Below, piece after piece: positions 33,743-42,350 of a stretch of 64,000 nucleotides of DNA (its first letter is position 1; each line of letters opens with the position of its first letter). The notes under the pieces are model-generated. The model saw only the letters and a program-made list of their open reading frames with translations. It ran no database searches and was not told the origin of the DNA. A program made the translations under genes and the position numbers. The DNA is from [Clostridium] leptum DSM 753 (GTDB taxonomy: Bacteria > Bacillota > Clostridia > Oscillospirales > Acutalibacteraceae), in NCBI GenBank assembly GCA_000154345.1, contig DS480348.1:124001-188000 (forward strand). The letters run 5' to 3'.

Positions 33743-34738
33743 ATGGCCAGAGCCGATTTATTGAAAAAACTTTTTAGCAGTTTCAAAATTGAAGATAGAG
33801 AAGCATTTCTTAGAGTTGCTGAAGAAATTATTGAAGATGAAAGAAAAAAGAATCATGGAATACTTGCGAATGAGCTGAAGACAATTATTAGTACCGGAAC
33901 ATCATTCCCTAAAAGAAGTCTATCAGCATTTTCTGCTTCCGAATCAAAAACTAAAGACCATGAAGAAACTCTATTTGAAATTAGATATCCAGAAAAAACA
34001 CTCTCCGATGTTGTTCTTACATCTGAAAACCGACAACAAATAGAGCAAATCATTAGGGAATTTTTGAATTGGGACGTTCTTATGAGCAATGGTGTATACC
34101 CCACTAGGCGTGTCCTTTTCTATGGCCCGCCTGGTTGCGGAAAAACTCTCACAGCAAGCGCCATTGCTTCCGAAATTGGATTGCCACTCTTATATGTGCG
34201 ATTTGATGCTATTATTTCGTCCTATTTAGGTGAAACCGCTGGAAATATCCGCAAGATATTTGACTTTGTTAATGGTGATAGCTATGTTATGTTATTTGAT
34301 GAATTTGACGCTATTGCACGAAGTCGCAACGATCAATACGAACATGGCGAAATAAAGAGAGTTGTTAATACATTTCTCCAACAGATAGACAGCTTCAAAG
34401 GACGTTCATTAATAATCGCCGCTACCAATTTTGAACAATCACTTGACTATGCTATATGGCGTAGATTTGACAACACATTGAGATTCGATTTGCCTGACAA
34501 CGATGAAAAAGTTCGACTGTTTAATTTGAAATTAAAACAATTCAAAGGATCCGAAAATATAATTGTTGAGTTTCTACCACATATGGAGCATTTTTCACAT
34601 TCAGATGTTGAACAAGCGGCAGTAACTGTAATGAAACAGTGCATTCTTGATGGTCGGCGTATGTATACAAAAAAAGATATCGAACAAGCAATATTACAAC
34701 AGGAAAAACTTGTATTGCTACGCAAAACCCAGTATTAG
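33743..34738 (+). CDS. AAA ATPase paired with subtilisin-like protease
   Basis: 331 residues. Walker A G-P-P-G-C-G-K-T (128-135), Walker B L-F-D-E-F-D (D186/E187), sensor-1 N229, and arginine fingers near R240-R241 make it a classical AAA protein (FtsH/spastin-like core) with a helical N-terminal region. It lies 19 bp upstream of the S8 protease gene. Adjacent AAA ATPase and subtilase genes occur together in many bacterial genomes and are suspected conflict or quality-control systems; I cannot assign a named system. Codon use is AT-rich. Confidence 0.85.
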   Translation: MARADLLKKLFSSFKIEDREAFLRVAEEIIEDERKKNHGILANELKTIISTGTSFPKRSLSAFSASESKTKDHEETLFEIRYPEKTLSDVVLTSENRQQIEQIIREFLNWDVLMSNGVYPTRRVLFYGPPGCGKTLTASAIASEIGLPLLYVRFDAIISSYLGETAGNIRKIFDFVNGDSYVMLFDEFDAIARSRNDQYEHGEIKRVVNTFLQQIDSFKGRSLIIAATNFEQSLDYAIWRRFDNTLRFDLPDNDEKVRLFNLKLKQFKGSENIIVEFLPHMEHFSHSDVEQAAVTVMKQCILDGRRMYTKKDIEQAILQQEKLVLLRKTQY

Positions 34739-34757
34739 AAAAGGGGGCGGGTTCTAA

Positions 34758-37283
34758 ATGGAAAATCACATTGAAATCCGTAAAGAAGAAATTAGTGAGT
34801 GGGAATATAAATTCCCTTCGTTTCCAGGAGCACCTCGACCCCCTGTCCGTAACCGTAGAAGTCATGGTGAATCACTTAAATCTGGACTATCGGGGGCCAT
34901 CGAGGGGATTAAAGAAGCTCGAAATGCAGCGGGAATTGAATCCGACAATTTGCTGGTGCTGGAAATATCAAGTGATGTGATGGAGCCTGATGTTGATTTG
35001 TTGCAGAACAAATTAGGATTATCTATAGTTGAAGAAATTCAACACAAAGATGGTACAGCGAAACTCATAGTCCAATTTAGTAGCCAGGATGCTATCGCCA
35101 GTTTTGAGCAAGAGCGTGTATTATATGAAATCGACAGTCATGATGCGGGGATGCTTACATATAGACAAAGAAGCGACGTTTTTGCTTGTATAAATGATAT
35201 ACGACGCCTATCAAAAGAAGATCGTACTGGTCAGAAGCTATCGGTGGCTATTGCAGAGGACACCCTACCTGACGGTCTGTTTTTGGTGGATATTGATGTT
35301 TGGTATAATGGGAACCCTGCAAGTAAAAGTTTCATCGAATCGCAAATTAAACAGGCTTTAGGTACAGGTGAAAGTAATCTGTGCGGGGATTTATTTGCTC
35401 TGCCCAATCTGCTTCTTGGCCGCGCAAGAGTCAATCGCTTCACACTTGAGGCCATCCGCAATTTAGATCTAATTGCCTTAGTTGATTTACCCTTGGGCGT
35501 TGTATCTACGGAACAATGTGAATTATATTCTCCTGAGTTTGTTCCACAAATCCACGATACGCTCGATGATGATGCTCCTCTTGCTTGTGTAATTGATTCG
35601 GGCGTGTTTTCTGGCAACTTGTTATTATCATCGTTAATAGTGGCTGAAGAAGACTTCGATTTGACTGAAAACTCGCCATCTGATTTCAACGGCCACGGTA
35701 CTGGCGTAGCTGGTATAGTTGCCTATGGCGATTTTCATGAATTTGATAAAACCAACCGAGTGTTCAAACCTCTTGTTCGGATTTGTAATGGAAAGGTGAT
35801 GCATAATCTGCAGAATCCTTTTGGTAATGATGAAACAGGGTTCCCACTCGATAAGCGTCCTGAACAGCTTGTCGAAAAAGCAATTCGATATTTCCATAGA
35901 GAATATAATTGCCGCATTTATAATCTATCCGTGGGAGATATTGACCGAATTTACACCTGAGGTCGACAAATGGCCTGGGCCTCATTACTGGACGAACTTG
36001 TGCGTGAACTGGACATCGTTATTGTTGTCAGTGCAGGAAATGTATCCAATATAGATGTGCCGGATTTCAATAATAGAATAGAGTTGATGGAAAAAAGCAG
36101 AAATCAACTATTGGGCACAGGCCATCGATTAATCGATCCGGCGACGACGGCATTAGGAATTACAGTTGGATCTATCACGAGATACGAAGAACCTGAGAGT
36201 TTTCCACAACGACCAACGCCTTTATCAGCCGGTAAAAAAGATTATCCGTCTGTGTTCACACGAACGGGGGCCGGCGTAAATGGTGCTATAAAACCGGAGT
36301 TTGTTGATTATGGTGGAAATCTTGCTGTTGTGCAGCAAATTGGAGGTAGACCTCGTTGGAACAGTAACCGAGCTTTAAATGAGCCAACATTAAACAATAC
36401 CCTTGAAAAAGTTTTCAAGGGTTGGCAAGGCACCAGCTTCTCCGCTCCCCATGTGACACACATTGCAGCAAGGCTCGAAAGAGCATTGCAATCCCAGCTT
36501 GGAGAAGTCCCCTCTTCAAACTTGATAAGGGCTTTATTGGCAAGTTCAGCAAAGTGTTATGAAAAAGATTGGCTTGAGACTATAACCCCTCCAGATTTTA
36601 CTGGAGCCCAAAGGCAGCCACAAGCATGGCGGTTACAGCTATGTGGCTATGGTAAGGTCGATGATTCTACATTATTTTCTGATCGCAACCACGTCACTCT
36701 GTTCGCGGAGGATGCATTGAATTTGCGGGAGATCCATCTCTATAAAATTCCTGTACCAACAGAATTCTTGGACTTGAGAACGAATAAACGAATATCAATA
36801 GGATTCGCCTACAATCCTCCAACTCGGCTAAGTCGCAAAGCATATATTGCAAACAGTTTGTGGTTTGAGGTGTTTCGGCGGATTGATGCAGAAGCATTGC
36901 TAAGCTATAAAGGGAAAAAAACGGACGCAGACGAAGCGGCAGCAGAATATATAATCGAAAACTTTAGCCGTAAACACGGTGCTCCTTTTTCTCCCGGCTA
37001 TACAGAAGTACGAGACTCAACGCTTCAACAGCGTGTATGGGAAAAAAGTGCACATGGGGGCTCTGATTTATTATGGGATAATAATGACCCCTATATTTAT
37101 GTTCTTATTACAGGCAAGTCTAAATTCAAACATCCATATGAGATGGAGCCTCAACCTTATGCTTTGGCAGTCACTTTCTCGTATGATAATGCAGAAGACA
37201 TACAGCTTCGCCAAAAGATAAGTGAACGAGCTAATATCCGGTTGCGCGAACAAGTCAGAACCCGTGCTCAAATTCAAGTGTAG
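34758..37283 (+). pseudogene. S8 (subtilisin-like) protease with in-frame TGA
   Basis: One frame interrupted by a TGA at 35958-35960. The first part has 400 codons and contains the catalytic D280 (C-V-I-D-S-G) and H313 (G-H-G-T-G-V-A-G). The second, usable from ATG 35970, contains the oxyanion N428 (S-A-G-N) and S560 (G-T-S-F-S-A-P-H). The total would be 841 residues. The stop sits between His and Ser in sequence that otherwise reads without a break (I-Y-T-stop-G-R-Q-M-A-W-A-S). A GGA to TGA change would explain it. No signal peptide, so a cytoplasmic protease. Readthrough cannot be excluded. Partner of the AAA ATPase. Confidence 0.88.
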
Positions 37284-37534
37284 GCAGATACAGAAGCAAA
37301 AGGCAGTAGATAGTCCTCTGTTGCTGGGTATCTTTTTTGTCAATGAATAAAGGTCGAAATTTGGAACTTAAAAATGAGACATCCAAATTTCGGCCTCTTT
37401 TTCTATGCCGAAAACCGAGGATTCAAGCCACGTTTTTGGGGTTGCCCTCTTTTGTAGCAATGGGACATCCAAAAAGAAAAATTGAAAAATCAAAATGTAA
37501 AAATGGAAATAGATCAAATCCGAACCCGGAATTC
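37284..37534 (+). repeat. Repeat R1 and one short-motif copy
   Basis: The 251-bp space contains GGGTATCTTTTTTGTCAATG (from 37326), a copy of the motif arrayed at 40.66-40.97 kb. A stretch starting GGTCGAAATTTGGAAC (37352) is repeated at 40473 (R2). The repeat can be read as a short peptide (G-R-N-L-E-L-K-N-E-T-S-K, then L-F-L-C-R-K). No other gene is seen. Confidence 0.6.
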
Positions 37535-38745
37535 TCATATTTTTGAGGATTCCTTTTCTTTTATCCAGTAATCCTGCTCTGTCTGTTCCGGAGTTTTATA
37601 TTGCAGGGTAGAATGAGGACGTTCGGTATTGTAGAAGGCAATAAAATGGGCAATTCCTCTCATCAGACCCCCTTCCGACGTATAGTGCCTGCGGTACAGC
37701 TCTTCTTTTTTGAAAATGGAGAAGAACGCTTCGGAAACTGCATTGTCATGGGGACACGCTGTCCGGGAAAAAGACTGTTCTACTCCAAAATCATCCAACA
37801 GGTGAACGAACGCATAGGACATATACTGCGTTCCACGATCACTATGGAACATGAGCTCTGCCTTTGGTTGTCTATCTGCGTAGGCCTGTTTAAAAGTCTT
37901 GGTAAGTAGTTGGGTGCTGCTTTTGTGGGAGATTCGATAGGAAATCACTTTCCGTGAAAACAGGTCTATGATGACGCAGAGATAATAATACTTGTCATGG
38001 AATTTAAAAACGGTGATATCGCTGACCCAGACTTGATTCGGCCGCTCGGTTCGGAACTGCTGCTGCAGAAAATTTCTGTTTTGTCCTTTTTCCCATTTTT
38101 TATATTCTTTCTTTGCAGTAGTGCTGACACTGCCGATTCCTAACTCCTTCATAAGCTGGGAAACATACTTTTTGCTGGTTTTGACCCCTTGATTTTGAAG
38201 GATAGCAGCGATCTTTCCCGCTCCATAGATTTGTCCGCTATCGTCATAAATACTTTGAATCTGCGTTTTCAACTCCGACCGCCGCTTAGCCGCAAGTGTG
38301 TCGCCTTTCTTATTTCGGAAAATGTGGTTGTAGAAAGTGCCACGTGAGACCTCCAGTGCGTCGCACAGGGAGTGAACACTGAATTGACCGTAAAGTGGCT
38401 CCATGGCCTTGAGCTTTTCCTGCAAAGGCGAGGAAACCGTACAACTGACCGTCTTTAAAACCTGAATCATATCCTCCAACTTGTTGATTCTTCTTTTCAA
38501 GTATTGGAACTCCTGCGGAGTAACTACTGTGCCTGTATCGGTCACAGTTTGTTGATAGTCTTGTATCCAACGATAGAAGGTGCTACGAGGGATTTGGTTT
38601 TCGTTGCAAATTTTGATTACTGTTTCTCCGTCCTGGTAGCGTTTCACGAAAGCTATCTTCTCTTCTTTGGTAAATTTCATGGGGGTTACCCTCCTCGTGT
38701 TTTTTATAGGGACATGGTAACACGAGGAGCACGGGAATTTGAAAT
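37513..38745 (-). mobile_element. IS3-family insertion sequence (ends approximate)
   Basis: The transposase gene fills nearly all of it. Possible imperfect terminal repeats begin TCAAAT on each side when read inward, near 37515 and 38745, but I could not confirm a target duplication. It sits between the AAA/S8 pair and the nuclease-like gene. Confidence 0.5.
37535..38680 (-). CDS. IS3-type transposase (single ORF)
   Basis: 381 residues. The N-terminal helix-turn-helix (E-K-I-A-F-V-K-R-Y-Q-D-G-E-T, then R-S-T-F-Y-R-W-I) corresponds to OrfA. The rve integrase core has W-V-S-D-I-T, F-H-S-D-R-G-T-Q-Y and N-A-V-S-E-A-F-F giving the D-D-E triad. OrfA and OrfB parts are fused in one frame, so no -1 frameshift is needed. 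ATG 38680 (M-K-F-T-K-E-E-K) is preferred over the upstream frame because the family begins there. Appears intact. Confidence 0.9.
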   Translation of the reverse strand: MKFTKEEKIAFVKRYQDGETVIKICNENQIPRSTFYRWIQDYQQTVTDTGTVVTPQEFQYLKRRINKLEDMIQVLKTVSCTVSSPLQEKLKAMEPLYGQFSVHSLCDALEVSRGTFYNHIFRNKKGDTLAAKRRSELKTQIQSIYDDSGQIYGAGKIAAILQNQGVKTSKKYVSQLMKELGIGSVSTTAKKEYKKWEKGQNRNFLQQQFRTERPNQVWVSDITVFKFHDKYYYLCVIIDLFSRKVISYRISHKSSTQLLTKTFKQAYADRQPKAELMFHSDRGTQYMSYAFVHLLDDFGVEQSFSRTACPHDNAVSEAFFSIFKKEELYRRHYTSEGGLMRGIAHFIAFYNTERPHSTLQYKTPEQTEQDYWIKEKESSKI

Positions 38746-38762
38746 TGCTCGCCATCCACTAA

Positions 38763-38824
38763 GAAGTAGGCACAGAGAGGCACAGGCAGTTTGGGCGCTG
38801 CCGATGTCGCTCTGTGCCTGCTTT
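38763..38824. repeat. Hairpin repeat, copy B
   Basis: GAAGTAGGCACAGAG with CTCTGTGCCTGCTTT around GGGCGCTGCCGATGTC, clearly related to copy A at 33320-33380. Adjacent to the transposase end of the IS. Confidence 0.7.
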
Positions 38825-38934
38825 CCTCGTTGAGAAATGGAACCGTTTGAAGGATAATTATCTTAAGTTTACACTCAGAAATTGCATTATCTAATTGTAA
38901 TTGTGTAAGAAATTATTAAAGGAAATCGCCATAA

Positions 38935-38961
38935 GAAAACCTACCTTAAGTCAGGTTTTCT
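38935..38961 (-). terminator. Terminator for the nuclease-like gene
   Basis: AGAAAACCT and AGGTTTTCT form a 9-bp stem just below the stop codon at 38970. The rest of the 38825-38934 space shows no gene. Confidence 0.55.
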
Positions 38962-38969
38962 AATTCAAC

Positions 38970-40412
38970 TTATTTTGTGAAAGCAATCTGTTCGTATTTC
39001 TGGGACAAAATCTGTTCTATCGCATTTGCGCCCTGTTCTGAAAACAAGGATAGTGCAACAGTTAAATCCTCGTCTGTAATCGGAAGAATTAATCCTCTAT
39101 CATCTTCATATGTGTCAGCGCATCGTTTCATAAAGGAATCATTTTCATCAAGCGTTCTACAGGCTAGGATACCAACTTTTCCTCTACGATTACTAAATCT
39201 TCCACTTAATTGATCCAATTCAGGATTAGCCACTTCGCCCGTGTAATTTTTGCACTCGACAAAAACAAATGGGCATGGTAGCAATACATTTTTGTTAGGT
39301 AGCGTAAAGAAAAAGCCACTCTCAGCAGAATTATTAAACGTTATATCAATACGCTTTCTTCCGTCGTGGATTTTATGTTCTTTTTTTGGCGATGAAAGAT
39401 TTGGATAAAACAGCAACTCAAGAATCCCAATTATCAAGTTGTGATAATGGGATGCGTTTGCTGTGCCGGAAGGTATTTCTGCCAGTTTTTGTGTCAAATA
39501 TTCGCAGACTGCCCGAAGATTTAGATTATCAAGAACTGCACCATCTACATGCGACAGTTTTTTTGCCGTTTGCTGTTTAAAGTCCGCAAATACTTCCGGA
39601 TGTTGCTCAGTAAATCTAGCAAGATATTCCTTGTCGATTACCCCTTCTTTTTCGCGGATACTCTTTTTAGTTACATACTCCTCGCCGCTTTTGTATTTCC
39701 TTACTAGCGAGGTATGAAGCTGAAGATTTTCATGTTGAAGGAAGTTTAGAACAAAATGTTGCTTATATTCAGAAGGGGTGTACTTATCAGTAAATGAAAC
39801 AATTCTCTTGGGAACGAGTAAAATGGGTCTTCCTTCAACAACAAGGCGCTCTATATATTGATTATCCCACATACGTTTTTGAGCATCCCAGTACATACCT
39901 GAAGGAACACTTGGTGTCAATGGGATTCCGTGTAATTCGCACTGTTCTTTGGTATATTCAATAAGATGTCTTCTTATTATGTTAGCCGTCATGTCAGACA
40001 CTTTGTCTTTATCCACATTAGGGACAAAAATCCGAAAATCTTCTATATCCTCCATGATACCAGTTTTGACTGCACGACTTGTTAAAAGTTCCTTGAAAAT
40101 GGCGGCAGTATCTTCTGGGCCCATACCATGTCCATTAGGCTTTCCGCTTGACATGCCAAGGCAAACATCATTATTCTCTCCAAGATGTGAAAATAATTCT
40201 TCGGCTTGACGAATCTTTTGGCCTCGCAAAAGTGCCAGCAAAAATTCAAAATATGAACGTAGAGTCGCATGTGCGTCGATTGCAAATGGAAAATCACATT
40301 TTGAAATATAGTATGGGTCAAGAAATAACGGAGTATCTACACTGGGGTCTATATCAACAAAGTCTAGTTCATACTGCGTTTTATTGAGGTTAAATATTTT
40401 ACTGATTTTCAT
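38970..40412 (-). CDS. PD-(D/E)xK nuclease-like protein
   Basis: 480 residues. The C-terminal third has the restriction-endonuclease pattern: D356 in R-K-R-I-D-I-T-F, then E386-C-K388 in F-V-F-V-E-C-K-N-Y. L-D-Q-L-S-G-R-F follows. The N-terminal 300 residues (D-I-D-P-S-V-D-T-P-L-F-L-D-P) have no domain I can name. It stands alone, with no methyltransferase nearby, so it could be a methylation-directed nuclease or an abortive-infection protein. AT-rich codon use matches the AAA/S8 genes. ATG 40412 has GGAGG upstream. Confidence 0.7.
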   Translation of the reverse strand: MKISKIFNLNKTQYELDFVDIDPSVDTPLFLDPYYISKCDFPFAIDAHATLRSYFEFLLALLRGQKIRQAEELFSHLGENNDVCLGMSSGKPNGHGMGPEDTAAIFKELLTSRAVKTGIMEDIEDFRIFVPNVDKDKVSDMTANIIRRHLIEYTKEQCELHGIPLTPSVPSGMYWDAQKRMWDNQYIERLVVEGRPILLVPKRIVSFTDKYTPSEYKQHFVLNFLQHENLQLHTSLVRKYKSGEEYVTKKSIREKEGVIDKEYLARFTEQHPEVFADFKQQTAKKLSHVDGAVLDNLNLRAVCEYLTQKLAEIPSGTANASHYHNLIIGILELLFYPNLSSPKKEHKIHDGRKRIDITFNNSAESGFFFTLPNKNVLLPCPFVFVECKNYTGEVANPELDQLSGRFSNRRGKVGILACRTLDENDSFMKRCADTYEDDRGLILPITDEDLTVALSLFSEQGANAIEQILSQKYEQIAFTK

Positions 40413-40978
40413 CAGAATACCTCCTTTTTTGTAATTATATCACCTCCTTCCACGTTATTGAAGATGGACAGAGGTCGAAATTTGGAACTCAAAAATGAGA
40501 CATCCAAATCCAACTCTCTTTTTCTATGTAGAAAGCATGAGATTAAAGCCCATTTTTCGGCATTACATACTCTTGTAGAAATGGGATATTCAAAAGAAAA
40601 AATCATGCTGCAAAAAAGAAAGCGAATCTCTTCTGAACCTGGGAGGCCCATTTTCAGCGGGTATCTTTTTTGTCAACGCTTCCCAGCGGCAAGCTGCCGC
40701 TCCCAAGACGCGCACCTCATTGTTATGGGGTGCGCTGTTTTTGCACCCGCGTCTGAGGCAGATGTTTTTTGTCAACGCATCCCAGGCTGTGCCTGGACGC
40801 ACATTGCGTTCCAGGTCCGGCCTTTTCTTTTGCCTGTCTGCTCGCACTCAAAGACGGGGATCTTTTTGTCAATGCATCCCAATTGAGAGCCTCGGCACGC
40901 AGTTTGCATTCGGGGCTTTTTTTATTTGGCTTGATGACCGAGCTTATAGCGGATACTTATTTTGTCAGCGCCTCTTAA

Positions 40979-41012
40979 AGCGCCTGAACATTAGATGTTC
41001 AGGCGCTTTTTT
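40979..41012 (+). terminator. Terminator at the end of the repeat array
   Basis: AGCGCCTGAACAT and ATGTTCAGGCGCT form a 13-bp stem followed by a T-run. Confidence 0.85.
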
Positions 41013-41063
41013 GCGTTAATCCAATCAGGATAAATTTTCTTAATTGTCTAAATTAAGGCATAC

Positions 41064-41077
41064 TCGTTCAACATTCC
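41064..41077 (+). promoter_or_regulatory. Candidate YesN-type regulator site
   Basis: TCGTTCAACATTCC, 94 bp upstream of the first oxidoreductase gene; TTGAAC follows in inverted orientation. A close match, TTGTTCAATATCC, is at 45793-45805 before the binding-protein gene. Confidence 0.4.
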
Positions 41078-41170
41078 AAGAGATTGAACAACCGTGTTTA
41101 TTGTAAAAGGAAAGTCTCAATTTTATAATAAACACAAACAGTACGACATAAAAACGGAGGGAATTTTAAT

Positions 41171-42220
41171 ATGGGGATTCAACTGGGAATTATTGGTTAT
41201 GGCGGAATGGGCGGCTTTCATCACAGAAACGCATCTAGGATTGAAGGAGTGCAGGTGATTGGTGCCTACGATACCGATCCGGTACGCGTACATGCTGCTG
41301 AGAAAAACGGAATTAAAGGCTTTTCCACTTTGGAGGAGCTGCTCTCCTGCGATGAGATCAATACTGTTTTGGTTGCGGTGCCAAACGATAAGCATATGGA
41401 GTTATGCGTAGAAGCCGCGAATGCAGGAAAGCATGTGATTTGTGAGAAGCCGGTTGCCATGAATGTCCGGGAATTGGACCAGATGATAGCCGCGGCGGGC
41501 CGCAACGGAAAAATTTTCACCGTGCATCAGAACCGGCGCTGGGATAAAGACTTTCGGATCGTAAAGAAAATTTTGGATTCCGGCGAATTGGGAAAGGTAT
41601 ACTCGATTCAATCCCGGCTTCATGGCTCCGGGGGCGTTATGTTCGGCTGGCGCGGAGAAAAAAAGCACGGCGGCGGTATGCTTTATGACTGGGGAGTGCA
41701 TTTTATAGACCAATTGATGTGGATGCTGGGCTATAACAATTTTAAGAGCGTATTTTGTAAAACTTATCATGTGAAAACCACAGAGGTAGAGGACTATTTT
41801 TTCCTGGTGTTCGATTTAGAGGATGGCAGGCATGTCCAGGTGGAAATTGGGACCTTTGTTTTAAAAGAATTGCCCAGATGGGTTCTTTTAGGAGACGAGG
41901 CTACCGCTTATGTGAATGATTTCTCCAGAAACGGCGGCATTATCCGGCTGGACAGCACTGCGGAAACAAAATCAGAAATCATCATGACATCCGCGGGGCC
42001 GACACGTACTTTTGCGCCTAGGCCGGATAACGTAAAGCTGGAAAGCGAACTGCCGGAGGTGCAAGCTGATTGGTCTGAATACTACAAGAATGTTCGGGAC
42101 GCCATCGACGGAAAAGCGGAACTGATCGTACAGCCCTGGCAGGTACGCAAGGTGCTGAAAGTAATCGAAGCGGCGTTTCAGTCTGCGGAAACAGGAAATT
42201 TAGTTTCGCTTAGGGATTAA
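41171..42220 (+). CDS. Gfo/Idh/MocA oxidoreductase 1
   Basis: 349 residues. Rossmann NAD(P)-binding G-Y-G-G-M-G (9-14), E-K-P at 92-94 (the conserved Lys), and D173-x-x-x-H177 (G-G-M-L-Y-D-W-G-V-H) of the catalytic region. The family oxidises or reduces sugars and polyols at a ring hydroxyl. It is upstream of the two-component system and separated from it by a terminator (42245-42283), so it is a separate transcript in the same island. ATG 41171 has GGAGG. Confidence 0.88.
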   Translation: MGIQLGIIGYGGMGGFHHRNASRIEGVQVIGAYDTDPVRVHAAEKNGIKGFSTLEELLSCDEINTVLVAVPNDKHMELCVEAANAGKHVICEKPVAMNVRELDQMIAAAGRNGKIFTVHQNRRWDKDFRIVKKILDSGELGKVYSIQSRLHGSGGVMFGWRGEKKHGGGMLYDWGVHFIDQLMWMLGYNNFKSVFCKTYHVKTTEVEDYFFLVFDLEDGRHVQVEIGTFVLKELPRWVLLGDEATAYVNDFSRNGGIIRLDSTAETKSEIIMTSAGPTRTFAPRPDNVKLESELPEVQADWSEYYKNVRDAIDGKAELIVQPWQVRKVLKVIEAAFQSAETGNLVSLRD

Positions 42221-42244
42221 ACCTATTGCTAATAAAATCATCAG

Positions 42245-42283
42245 AAAGCCGCCTAATGAAGCTGTCATCAGGCGGCTTTTTGG
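42245..42283 (+). terminator. Terminator after oxidoreductase 1
   Basis: AAGCCGCCT and AGGCGGCTT form the core stem, followed by a short T-run. Confidence 0.8.
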
Positions 42284-42350
42284 CTACAGCGGAAAGATAG
42301 GAAGCTCCTCAGGAACACAGAAAATATTGCTAATCGAAAGGGGAAAAAAG

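Larger units (their letters stand above)
40413..41170. repeat. Repeat-rich intergenic region: R2 and the 97-bp motif array
   Basis: 758 bp without a convincing gene. R2 (from 40473, GGTCGAAATTTGGAAC) is a diverged copy of R1. Four motif copies follow (40657, 40757, 40855, 40948; core TTTTTTGTCAACGCATCCCA or variants) at 99, 97 and 96 bp. Units contain small hairpins such as GCGGCAAGCTGCCGC. A terminator at 40979-41012 ends the array. Upstream of the next gene, TCGTTCAACATTCC (41064-41077) resembles a site at 45793. Confidence 0.65.

Noticed and set aside
35958..35960. TGA as selenocysteine or recoded sense codon
   Set aside because: Selenocysteine has no role at this position in S8 proteases, no selenocysteine genes are in the window, and other genes here end normally with TGA. 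A nonsense change fits better.
40657..40977. CRISPR array
   Set aside because: Only four to five diverged copies, spacing near 97 bp, intervening units contain hairpins and no cas genes are present.
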